NCBI GenBank assembly: GCA_900708905.1 | Contig: CAADRB010000010.1 | Span: forward strand, 2,859,578 to 2,923,577 | Length of the DNA stretch: 64,000 bases | Direction of reading: 5' to 3' | DNA from: Hymenolepis diminuta | Taxonomy: Eukaryota; Platyhelminthes; Cestoda; Cyclophyllidea; Hymenolepididae | Shown: one piece after another, positions 1-11,500 of the stretch | Layout of the letters: each line of letters begins with the position of its first letter | Numbering within the stretch: the first letter of the stretch is position 1 | Notes under the pieces: model-generated | Databases searched by the model: none | What the model was told of the DNA's origin: nothing | What the model saw: only the letters and a program-made list of their open reading frames with translations | Translations under genes and position numbers: made by a program

Positions 1-1307
1 TACAAAAATGCAACCATGGAGGCTACAAAATTATAAAAATTATTTTTTTTCCCACAGCAAAAGGGCGAAGATGGGCACCTGTAAACACCATTAGACAATA
101 AACTGCAGTTTTAACATAAAAATACTCAAGCTACTTATTTATACCGCTATTTAAGATGAACACATTTTACCTTTTTACTCTTGGAGGAGCATTTAAACAC
201 GAGAAATAGTAACATCATTCAAATAGAGGAAAAAGGAGAAAAAGTAAGGAAATCGAAAGAGCCCCATTTCCTCTATGCTCAGGGTTGGTAGTCAAAATTC
301 ACCAGATTAATTTTTGTCAAATATTATGTCCATAGTATCTATAATTAATTATCTGGTACATCGAAATAGGAGGGTTAGAATTGCCTATCTATTTACGCAG
401 ATTAGTTACTTGACACTGATTGTGCTGATCTATAATCAGCACAAATCAAGTATGATAATTGACCTATGATAGATACAATGAATGAAAAAACACATGGTTA
501 AGTGCTGTTTAAATTATACTAAGCACATGTACCGAATTAATTATCACATGAAAAATATACATGGTATACCTTCTCGTGTACAGCATCTATCACTACTTTA
601 TTCATCAAAGATCTGACTCAATTCCTAGAAAAAAACACTTGTCCGTGAAAATGCACATCTTTGGAAAATGCAACTGAGATGAGTTGTCATTCAATATTAG
701 CTGATATTGTACTGTTAGTGCCTTAGCTATCAGACGAAGCAAGTATATCCAACAGTAAGATCAAACATCCAAAATAACCAACTCTTCAAAAAGGTCTAGA
801 TATGAAATCACTCAGGGCAAATGTAGCTGGAATTTTGAAATACTAGAAACTCAATGCAAAAAAACATAAAGTAAGGTTTTTGATACCTCAAATTTACTTT
901 CAATTTCCTCCCTTCACACTTAATGAACCACCACACAATCAATTGCATTCAGATACACTCCCACTACTAACAATTTTAAATACTATGGCCTTACCGTTGA
1001 TAATATTAATCAAGTTAGTGTGTTAAACTGTGTTCAAGCTGAGAAAACCTGAAATGACAAGAACTGTTATATTTAAAATAAAAACCTATATTCTTCATGG
1101 ACGAATTTTCTATACCGTCAAGATAAGATTTTAAAAAATAATCTACTAAGGCAAACAATAAAGGAAATAGTTTAAAGGAATGCCATAGAAGTAAGGGAAA
1201 AGGTATAACAGACCAATTAAAGAATAAAGATATACCTAACTTTCTAGCCCCACAGCTCATTTAAAATTAACATAACCAAAAAATTAAATAGAACAAGCAA
1301 ATTTTAC
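1..1307 (-). other. SIN3 intron 3 (incomplete), no exon found
   Basis: From the donor at 1307 to the left edge I see no stretch that continues the SIN3 co-repressor domain. The sequence is AT-rich and closed in all frames except short chance ORFs. It contains a perfect 10-bp inverted repeat at 420-444. The intron is therefore at least 1.3 kb. Confidence 0.6.
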
Positions 1308-3336
1308 CTATGAAGGGCCTTCTTCATCAAAATTGCCGAACTTCCGCCGAGATTATCATCCAACCTGAAATTCTGCGCATCCTCCCTGTTCATATGATCC
1401 ATTTTATCCTTTATAACAACAAGGTTTTGCAAGGCTGCCTTGTTAACCTCCATCACCATATCTGCTTCATAGCGTTCATCCTCTGTGTGGTACATTCCAT
1501 CTTCATAGGAATTCTTCTTTGAGGTGACAAATTGCGAATCCTCTGAATTCATCGATGAGAAACTGATGTAGGTGTTATTCAACACCTCTCGGGCAATTAC
1601 GCTCTTAGCCCGACCCGAGCATTTGGGCTGAATGAAGTTGGGTGGAAGCATACGATAGCTTGCTCCACAAACATGGAGTTTAGTGAAGTCCAAATCCAAA
1701 CGCTTTTGTGAAAGCTCGCTAACTGCAGCCACCATCTGAGCAACGGATTGTTGTTGACGATTTCTGTTGCTGCCAGATCCAGACATGTGGGGACTCGACA
1801 CGGCACTATTAGGGACATATCCCTTCGTATCATCATCATTTATTGTATCATCGCGTTCTGGAGATCTGTATGAATCCAGTGCCCCTGATTCGCCATGGGG
1901 CAAGACGAACATATCATAAAATTGTCGATTTAATTCAGGAAAACGATATAACGTAGTGTTCGCAGTGTCCATTAAATGCTTTTCACTCAGCAACTTGCGA
2001 TTATAGAGGTTGAGGTTTTGGAGTAATTGCTGATAGAATCGACCCGAGTTTTCAGCTTCTAAAGCGTTACGAATCTACATGATGGAATATATATCACACT
2101 AAATAACCTTACCCTTAGTAACAAAGAGGCTTCAGGGCCACTTGTAGATATCCCGAGATCAGACAGACTCACGTCTCGTGGCGTCTGACGGGATTTCTTA
2201 ACTGGTACCGGCTCCCCTTGTCCAAAACCTTGAGAAGTTGAGGTTCCAGGACCTCGTTTGAGTTTCTTCGCTTCAGGATGACCTAAGGAATCGGCCTGAC
2301 TTCGATTCCATCCCGAACCTTCAACTGATGTGTTACTTCCAGCGTACCTGTTGTGAGCAGCTGAAGAAAGTTCACTTACAGAACCATATTGCGCATTCCT
2401 ACCCGCAGTAGGAACATCCTAAACAAAAATAAAAAATAAAATTAGAAGATTAAATCTTACCACATCAGATACGTTGGTCGATTCGGGTAGAAACCGACTA
2501 AATTCTTGCAGTAGATCATCATGGCCATTCAGTAACTTGGCCACATCCTGAAAAACTTGCATTTCTGCCTGCTTTCTACGGTGACTATCGGTATTCTCCT
2601 GTTCACGTTGATACCATTGGAGAATCTCCAAAAAGCGTTTGTAAATATCAGGGCGTGCCTGAAAACGCTGCTTAACTTGATTGACATATTTTATGGCATG
2701 ACTGAACGACTGAGATTGTGGAGACTGGTGTACGTTTGAGATGTATGATGGCTGAGATTGAGGTGGGAGAGATGTAGTATAGACCATGTGACTGTCGAGG
2801 ACATTTTGGCTGCTAGGGGTGACAGTGCGTTGATAGCTGTGAGATTGTGGCGGCTGCGCTTCTGTTGTGGTTAATTGGGATCGAAGGACAGGAGGTTGGG
2901 TCACTGTGGGGGTGTAAAAAGTAGTCTCAGATGTCTGTGGATAGGGTAAAGTAGTAGGGGCTGACTCATGAGATGCTCCTTCGGGATGACGAAAGGCAGA
3001 AAAAGATGGAAGTCTACTGTTTGGATTAACTTCCGCCTGGGATAAAGCTTGACTTGCTGGTGAAAAGGATTCATTGGAAGATCGTGAATAGATTGGGGGA
3101 CCCTCTAGTCTGTATCCTTGGGGTATAAAAGTGTTAAATCCGACAATAAGGTCGGGATGTCCGTGGAACAGCTCTCTCACTCTACGGATGACTACATCTG
3201 TGCCAATACTTTGCGCCTTAAACTGGCGCATAACATCCAAAAAGTCGTTGTAAATAGCATTTTGATTAGAAAATCTGGCCTTCACTTGGTCAAGATAGGA
3301 AAGAGCATCAGCTACTTTGGGCCGTATCAACGACAT
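1308..3336 (-). CDS. SIN3: SIN3 transcriptional co-repressor, 5' half (partial)
   Basis: SIN3 is the nuclear scaffold of the SIN3/HDAC histone deacetylase complex. Three exons are visible on the minus strand: 3336-2461, 2418-2113 and 2074-1308, all phase-consistent, about 649 residues. Residues about 3-75 form PAH1 (DALSYLDQVKARF, then GHPDLIVGFNTFIPQGY). Residues about 208-285 form PAH2 (KYVNQVKQRF, then LLQEFSRFLPEST). A divergent PAH3 spans the exon 2/3 junction near residues 389-455. From about residue 522 the Sin3 HDAC-interaction domain starts (GASYRMLPPNFIQPKC, then EDERYEADMVMEVN and FRLDDNLGGSS). The PAH1-PAH2 linker is rich in Ser, Pro and Gln. The start is the first ATG before PAH1; a splice acceptor AG lies 2 nt upstream, so a further 5' exon or a trans-spliced leader is possible. 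The exon 3 donor (AG/GTAAAAT at 1307) opens an intron that is not closed inside the window. Family assignment is secure; the N-terminus is less so. Confidence 0.93.
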
Positions 3337-3342
3337 CGCTAA

Positions 3343-5442
3343 AAGTATAAATCAAAGAGAATATTTCATACATTGCATAAATATCAAGACGTTAAAATGG
3401 TAAGAGCCAATTTAGCTTTATTCTTTTAACAGGTAAAACTAAGAGCGGCTAAACGATTAACGAACATTTAACTAAAACGTAATACTAACTTTATGCTCGC
3501 AGTGTTTGCAGATAAGGATTTAAGTTACAAAATTTAACAATATGAATAAAAATTAATATAGTGTATTAATAATGCGCATTTATCAATACATTCTGGTACG
3601 TTAACGAGATAAAAATGTAATATAAAATAGCGATATAATTCGTAAAACATTAACAAAAGGTAAATTTATGAATATGAGACGATACTAAATAGAATTCAGC
3701 TCAAATACAGGGAGGCAAGGAATTCTAGCAATATTTACAGAAAGCTGTCAATGTTAAAACATAGAAAATTTGGATTTAACTTAGATTAAAATACGTTTCT
3801 GACGAATGCAACGATGTTTATTTTATTCGTAAATAGGCGCAAAATCAAAATGAAATTAATAGCAAAAACTTCAAAATAAATTAGTACAACTACACCAACT
3901 CACTTTCCAATTTTACTAAAAGAAATCTACAAAATTCGCACCCAACGCCAAGTTAACTAAAAAAGGAGCTAAAACAAAAATTTAGTGTATCTAGCCCGTA
4001 TTATTATTCCAAAAATTTAGTAATTTTCTTTTAAAATAGTATGTATAATATAATGACATAATATCGTTTAAAATATTCTTAATTGTTGCTTACCTATGCA
4101 ATTAATTAACAGAAAGATACCTCACTTTTTTGAGTAAACGAACTTCCACTCCCACTAAATCTCATCTTTTAAAAAATATTTGATACTTTTCCTACTGAGG
4201 TAGGATATATTTGGTCTCCTAGCATATATTTTACACTTCAGTAGAGCGTTACCCCTTCTAACGCCGCACAACTATCAGTGTCTGCCAAACTATTGGACTG
4301 TTCCCCAAACTTTAGAACTTTACGGGCTAATTTGCTTTTAATATGTTATAATAATTGATAACAATTCATGATTTTGATATAGAGCACACAACAATTCTAT
4401 TCACATCCACCATAAAATGATAACATCAACGAAGAAACATATATTTACGTTTGTCATCATGTATGCCACGAATTTGACTACTTTCAGTGAACTTTAACTA
4501 GTATACGGAAAAGAATCTACAGGTTATGCAGAGGGAACCATGAAATGTGGATTCTTAATTAGGAATTGATACAAAGATATTGCAGTTGATAAATCGTATT
4601 CAAAAGCTGGAAAGTATTTGGAGGCGTCAAGGATTCTAGTTGGGGTAGGATATATAACGTACATTTTCAGAAACAAATTTTGTGCATTGAACTTTGTCTT
4701 TTTGTTAAAAATAATTATTGGAATTAATTTTTTAAAATATTTTATGAATAGTAATGACAAATCATACATAGAAAAGCATTTCCGACAGTTATCTTTGGTT
4801 GAAAACATTTCGTGTGCCTCCTATTTTTCATTTTCAAAATTTATCCACTTCAACTGGCTTAAAGGATGTTTGCCGTTAGACATCAAATCCCCATCACTGA
4901 TTTCGAAAAGGGTGTAAACATTAACCAATGTTCACCCTGCACTGATTTCACTGATATTAAATAAGTTTTCAGACTTGAATGAATATAGGATTCTGCTTAA
5001 TTGCCGAATAACCAAAAGTACTCTTTTTGAAAATCCAAAGATCTTGAGGAAGGAAAAAATAATATTTCCTTGTAATTTAAAAAGGTCGTCTATTTTATTA
5101 TCAGCGTTTTAAAACTCGTAGACAAGCTGGAAAATATGATAAATACATAGTTAATACGTCCAATCTGAAATTCAACTGTTGAATCACCAACATCCAGCAT
5201 TTGCTACTAGAATATTTGCATTATTCATGAGCATATTTATAAATTTTAAGCGATTTAATGCCTAATTATTTAATTATCGATTAATTTATTAATTACAACG
5301 AGCTAAAAGTTGTAAATGTCAACTTGTCCTTTGCATATTATTTACCTTATATGTATTAAATAGCAATGCTGCACGCACGAGTTGGCCAATGAGAGTTTTA
5401 CACACAGTTACCACCTGTTGAAATACGTTTTTTGTCCCCAAT
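3343..5442. other. Divergent intergenic region between SIN3 and ARV1
   Basis: About 2.1 kb of AT-rich sequence separates the SIN3 start (minus strand) from the ARV1 start (plus strand), so promoters for both must lie here or in unseen upstream exons. A CCAAT pentamer occurs about 60 bp before the ARV1 ATG, which is weak evidence. The ORFs at 4524-4917 on both strands have low-complexity AT-driven composition and look like chance. Confidence 0.5.
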
Positions 5443-6132
5443 ATGTATGTTTGCATCTGCTGTGGAGCTGAGGTCGAGAATATCTACACTCAATATTCAA
5501 AAGAAATAATAAATTTCCAATTATGTAAAAACTGTGGCAGAATCGTTGATAAATATGTTGAATACGACTTTACAATTGTGGCAATAGACTTGCTAGTTTG
5601 CAAAATCGAAGCTTATCGGCATATTCTTCGGAATACTGAATTCCCTCGGCTATTTCACCTCCTACTCCTCAGCTGTATTCTCTGCGGATTTCTTGGTTGG
5701 ATATGTACCGAAGAATTTGATGATTTTGACGTTGACATTATCAATTCCGCCGTGAATTCAGACTTATATTTCTACATTATTTTGAAAATATTGGTTACCG
5801 TTTTATTCGGTTTCTTATTATATTTTTTTGGTTGTACATTTAGGCTAAATATATCAGTAACTGGAGTCGTGAAGTTACTTGTCTTAACAAACCTATGTTC
5901 TTTAATAGGTATCTTAATGTACCCCTGGAAAAATATTTTACTCTCTCACTCTTCGTACATTCCTACTTATTTCTCTCCGATTCTTGCTTTTCTTTGTACA
6001 TTAGCAACTACTGTCCCTTCCTTCAAGGCCCTTACGAATGCTCCTAATACTCTGTCGTTGATAATACCCCTTATTTCGTCTAGCTTTGTCTTCCTTACTG
6101 AATGTTCCGTTATTAAAGCTCATATTTTATAA
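5443..6132 (+). CDS. ARV1: ARV1 family ER membrane protein
   Basis: ARV1 proteins are ER/Golgi membrane proteins needed for sterol distribution, sphingolipid balance and GPI-anchor assembly in yeast and animals. This single-exon gene encodes 229 residues (the human protein is about 270). The N-terminal ARV1 homology domain is clear: zinc-ribbon-like cysteines at C4-x2-C7 and C28-x2-C31, then VDKYVEYD and the CKIEAYRHILRN block. About five hydrophobic segments follow (roughly residues 67-86, 108-132, 138-160, 173-194 and 201-221). The start is chosen because the zinc ribbon begins at residue 4, as in the family. The stop is a double TAA. No AATAAA lies between this stop and the UGGT start 25 nt later, which argues for a shared transcript. 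Assignment rests on motif pattern and topology. Confidence 0.92.
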   Translation: MYVCICCGAEVENIYTQYSKEIINFQLCKNCGRIVDKYVEYDFTIVAIDLLVCKIEAYRHILRNTEFPRLFHLLLLSCILCGFLGWICTEEFDDFDVDIINSAVNSDLYFYIILKILVTVLFGFLLYFFGCTFRLNISVTGVVKLLVLTNLCSLIGILMYPWKNILLSHSSYIPTYFSPILAFLCTLATTVPSFKALTNAPNTLSLIIPLISSSFVFLTECSVIKAHIL

Positions 6133-6157
6133 TAATTTGTTTTTGTTTCTTTTTTAG
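6133..6157 (+). promoter_or_regulatory. Intercistronic spacer with splice acceptor flush to the UGGT ATG
   Basis: The 25 nt between the ARV1 stop and the UGGT ATG are TAA followed by a pyrimidine tract ending in TTTTTTAG, and the AG directly abuts the ATG. Since an ARV1 stop precedes it, this acceptor fits spliced-leader trans-splicing of the downstream cistron, as known for flatworm polycistrons. A cis-spliced alternative isoform using the same acceptor cannot be excluded. Confidence 0.65.
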
Positions 6158-8546
6158 ATGCAATTAAAAGCAGTCAGGTATTTATGTCTCTCTCTTCTCA
6201 TCTCATCGGCACTTACGGCTAATTATCAAGTTTCTGTTCATCTTGGTTCATCATGGAAAGAGACTCCAATTTTAGCTGAAGCAGCGTAAATTTAAATTTT
6301 TAGTAATGAATGGTTTTTCCTAGTGAATATTTGGCCCAGTTTTCTTCTACTCACTTTTGGGACTTTGTTGATAAACTTGAATCGCTTTCAGTGAACAATG
6401 CGTCCTCGAGCATCTTTTCGTCAAATGAAAAGTTAACACGCGAAGCAATGCAACTACTGGAGGATGTGATTTTAGATGTTCAAAGGCTACCCGCGGATGA
6501 GGATGGAAATCGTGACTTGCAGAAACGTCTCTTCAGGCTGACGGTAGCATCCCGAGCTCTATCTCCAGCTGTTCAAACCGCAAATCATATGGCTTCTGTA
6601 GCTCATTTTCAGTGGGGTTTGGAAAAGTTGGAGACTTGTGAAGGCCGAAAAACATGGGCGCGAATTGGATCCATGTTCATTTGCAATTTGGATCAACTCG
6701 AGACTTTGGTCCAGAAGGCTCTAGCCTCCTGTTTATCTGGTTGCCCTGGCAACCTAGCAGATTCCGCCTTGCTATCGGATAATGTATTCCCTACCAAAAT
6801 AGAGTCAAGCTCTACTCCACACCTTATAATTCATGGAGATTTGAGATCTATGGAATTCTACAAATGGCACAAGATAGCTAAACGATTAGCAGAAGATAAT
6901 AAAATTGTGTACATTTTCCGTCACTTCATCATGGTAAGAATAATCATGTTTATTTGTAAAAATATTTTGTTTAATGTTGGTGAATTTGTTTCGTTGTTTT
7001 AAATTGTTTTTATCATTATAATCCTCTGCAAGACAATATTTGTGATTTTTATCGTGGGAAAGCATCCGAACTCAGGTAGTAGTGAAATAGTTTAATAGGG
7101 GTTAAAATGGAGGGGATCGAGTAAAATTTGAAAATAAAGTCAGGCTGTTAAATGGGTTTTGGAAATGGGTAATTCACGGCATTTTTTAAATTCAAATTTC
7201 ATTTATCTCCTAGATTTCTGATTATATTAATGTCTGTGATATCTCCAGAGGTTATTGACCTGTTGACTAATTTGGATGGTTGGTCATGCCTTTTAATTGC
7301 ATTTTTTACTTCTAATGGCCAAGATAGCAGGATAGTATTAGCTTACATAATTTTAACATAGCAGAACGATCTATTTATTCATATATTTTATAAGTTACAT
7401 TCGTCGGAATTATCTTAGCTTTAATGCCTTAATTCTGGGGGAAGGGAAATAGAATTTTGCCTTGGGAGTTTTTGATTTACTCTTAAATCTTTCATATGAG
7501 ATTGAGTTCAGATTAGGTGACAGGGACCTGTTAAAGTTTTTCATTAGTTTGATTGAAAACTCACGCGAATTTTTCTTTACCTTAACTTGCCAAGGAGCGA
7601 GAATAACATTCCTTTAGTAAACATCTTAACCACCTTTGTTTTTGATAAGCTGGAAAAATCCAGAAATAGGGTTTATAAAGTCAGTTCAGTGATCAACCCC
7701 TAAACTATTGTATTCTTAAAAATTATTAACCAGTTTCTAAGAATTTGATTTTCAAAGCTTAGTTTTTTTTCTTTTCATCCATTTTTTCCGCTCCTTTGCA
7801 TTTAGATCTTTAATTCCTGTTATTTTTATTAAATCAATTTTACCCACCTTCAATTTTAGTCCCGTGCATCATCTAAAACCTGGCTTAATGGATATGGTGT
7901 CGCTTTGGATCTTAAAAGTACTGAATACAAAGCTATGGATGATAAAATCGGCGAAAGTAGGCGTCATTTCTCTTGAATTAATTCATACTTCAGGTAGCCG
8001 AGACTTTTTAAGTGATGTGCTCGACGAAAATGAGATGGAACCCGTGGTTCAGGGCTTCAATTTCACTCAACTCCGGGCAAATTATCCCGAACTGAGGTTG
8101 GAATTGAATTCCTTCCAGCGACATCTTATCACCGGTACTACTGAAATAAAACCCCTCAAAGCTTGGCAGATGCGGGATCTTGGTTTACAAGCTGCTCAAA
8201 CGGTAATGGATGTGGCTACTGAAAACGATACTGATATCGCCGGTCTCCTCATGATTAAAGATCTGAGTCAAAACTTCCCTTCAAGAGCTTAGTAAGTTCT
8301 TTTTCTACACCTGATTTCACTTTTTCGTTCAGCCAACTCTCCCAACGCAAAGTGGCAGAAAAGCTGATGGAGGAGTTGAAAATCAACCAGAATATTCTGG
8401 AGCAGCGTTATGGTATTCAAGCTGGTGGAAGTGTCCTTCTACTTAATGGACTTGTTCTCTCGCCGGATATTGATATCTATGCTCTTCTTGATCTTCTCCG
8501 TTCGGAAAGTCATTTGTTGAATCAACTCCATGGTCTTGGGCTCTCG
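6158..8546 (+). CDS. UGGT: UGGT exons 1-5: signal peptide and first thioredoxin-like domains
   Basis: Exons are 6158-6285, 6324-6933, 7860-7956, 7994-8291 and 8333-8546. Exon 1 has the signal peptide and the start of the first thioredoxin-like domain ([19 protein letters not shown] across the 38-bp intron 1). Exons 2-3 carry VYIFRHFIM joined to a block ending [18 protein letters not shown]. Exon 4 has [16 protein letters not shown] and [13 protein letters not shown]. Exon 5 has [19 protein letters not shown]. Introns 1, 3 and 4 are 38, 37 and 41 bp. Intron 2 (6934-7859) shows no other feature. The exon 4 end (TA/gtaag) and exon 5 start (C) form a Tyr codon across the junction. Confidence 0.92.
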
Positions 8547-11500
8547 GTTAGTATTCATGTCTATGATGGCATTTCCAATTATTTACGAAGTTAGTTCATA
8601 ATGAACTAGTCAATCCGCTTGTTGCAAGGTGTTAAAATCTGAAATTTTATGAAGGATATGGTCGTGTATATTTATTCTTTTTCATATTCTTAAACCCTCC
8701 ATTACTGTTTGGCCTATATTAGAGAAAAAGTGTCAGAAACTGTCATTTAGAGGTTCTGGTTGAGAATTTTCAAAAAAGGATGTTTAAATCACCTTTTCCC
8801 TCGAGATACTTGAAGCATCGAGAGATGAGACACCTTAATTGTAAGTGCTGACCTTTTCTATAATGCGGAGATATATTTTTGTTTTAGGAAATATTTTGCC
8901 AAACAATATGGATCTATTTATTTCACTTTTTTTTCAAAAACCTCTCTGAAATTAGGCTTTACTATTAAGAGGGTAAGATAAATTTTTCAAGATTGGTTGA
9001 TTCTATGGAAGATTTCGTATTTTTCTTCCAACACCTCGTGTTTGGTCCCCTCTTAGTCCTCAAATAACGGTTTTAGACAACTGTACAGATTATTAATATT
9101 TCCTCGAAAATCTACTCCTTTTCATTTATTTTTCAATGACATCTCTTATGCAAACTATGCATAGTCCAAAATTAGCCTTCCTACGGTGTTCAATATTACA
9201 GTATCGGACGCACTTAGTATTTGTCATAGGAAGGTCGTAATAGAGGACTGGCTTTGCAAATAGCTCTGATACGACCTTTGCTTGAAGTGATAACTGGACT
9301 TTGTTCTTCAATAGTTGCTGCTTAGCCTCATTTCTAATAGTATTGTGGAAGCTTGAGACTGGATTCAGAGTGGCATACGCAATAAGGCTAAATTGAATTG
9401 AATAATTAACTGGAATTAATATATAAATTGACGCACATATTTTTTGGGTATTCATCAAATGCAACAATAGATATCTTTCATAACGCTCAAGTTGTCACTT
9501 TATGAAGCTAAAGCTCCCCAGACCCCAGAAAGAGGAAGGAATAAGACCTGTAACCGAAACAGTTTTTTCAGAAAACGTTGTATTTGCTTATATAGATATA
9601 GATTCGTGGAAAATGAACGGCCGCTTGGTTAGCCAATAATTATGACAATATCTGCTTCAGTGCTGGTCTTACATTTTCCAGATGCGAGGCCAAAACCAAG
9701 TAATCAGTAATCCAGTGAAACGTATTGAAACGTATGAGTTTCGTCTGAATGCATTGAAAATTTTCGATTGGGTTTCATATCAATATGGGACAGATATCCA
9801 GTAATTGGAAATCGATATCATCAGGGACATAATAGTATTTAATGATAAAGCATATGAAAACATGTAGAAAATCAGTAAATGACTGCATTTTTTCTCTTCT
9901 TATAATAGACAGAACAAATTGCACAGTTGTTGCAAGCTTCTCCACGTAGAGATGATGGTTATCGAGTGAGCACCTTCATTGACAGCTACAAGCACACGGT
10001 GACCGGTGAACATCTACTCGATATCAGGACTGCACCCATTCTCTACTTGAACGATATTGAAAAAAACCCCGCCTACGGGTCATGGATACCAAACATTCAT
10101 GCTCTTTTTATGATGGGTGCACCGGGCCAATTGAGACAAATTCGAAAGAACCTCTTCAATGTGGTTTTCATTGTTGATCCCACTGATCCTGTGGCTGCGG
10201 AAATGCTCAAAGTAGCGGAGATTATCATCTTGAAGAAGGTTCCGATTCGGTGAGTTATTATAATTATAAAAAAACTTGCTCACGATGGAAGGCGTTTAAA
10301 ATTTAACAGGTAAGATTGTCAAATGGGAGTGAAAAGGGCAAAATTAACTCTAAAGAAGTCTACTTCATGTGAAAACTACTTTTTTTACTTGCATGTCTAA
10401 GCTCACCAATCACCAATCTTTCTGTTTGCGGAGTTATTACATTATTGATGATTATGAGGAGAGGTCATACTTTATATTCATTATTCACTAACTTTCTATA
10501 TTTCATAACAGCCAATTATTTATTTATCTGTAGTTGCGTAATGATTAACCTATCAGTGCCTCTTTATCTCAGCTTTGAAATCGAAGATTCTATTCTGCCG
10601 AAAATTCATTCAATTTAACAAACCTTTTAAAAGGAAATTGGAAGGATTAAACTTAGTGGTATTCAACGCGGATTTCATCATCATTTTCTTGGAACAGAGA
10701 TCTGCTTTCTGTTGCCTTAACAGTCTTTTTTAAACTAACGTATTTATATTTTATATTTTCTTATTTGTTTAGAATTAGTGGTATGTACATCATTTTTCTT
10801 GATATTTGATCACGATTTCTGCTTTTAACTTTTATTTCTTCTTTGTTCTGACTATCAAACTCCGTATGTCGATCAATTTTCAATCATGTGTTATTGACCT
10901 TGCGATAAAATGAAACCATTTCAATAAAGTTTCAATGTTTTCGCAAATTTATTAGATCTTAAAATCGGTCATAAACTTACCAGCAGTCTTTTTTACTTTA
11001 ATTCCTCTTTTAGCAAAACATCCCCATATTTAGTTGCCTATTTTCATTTGAATATTGTTACTTTGGTCTATTTTTCGTCAGCACAGGATTCTATATTCCC
11101 ATATTTCTCGGGTAAGAGTATGAAGAGACTTTACCATTGTTCTATCTTTCCAGCGAAGACACTCCGTGTATTTGTTCCACAAGGTTATTCTGGAGGTAGG
11201 GGAGTTTTCACCCAGCACTTTCCCCATCGGATCTGACTGCCGTCTATTGAGCGGAATTTTATTTAACATCTTACGGTAAACGGAAATGCAGATTCGGTTG
11301 AATTACAATGCATCTTGGCGTAGATCTCTATTAAAATGATACTTTTTATTAGTATCTGGTAGCCTTAGAGACCTGCCAAATATGCACGCAGTTAAGTAAA
11401 CTTTTCTACTTCTTCCAAATTACCTCCTGCAACGACTTACAATTTTAATGTATTTTAACAATTTTGTCAAATTACAACTTATTAATAATAATATTAATAA

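Noticed and set aside
1015..1260. 81-codon minus-strand ORF as the next SIN3 exon
   Set aside because: It does not continue the conserved co-repressor domain after the KALHR block, and its composition is AT-driven and hydrophobic.
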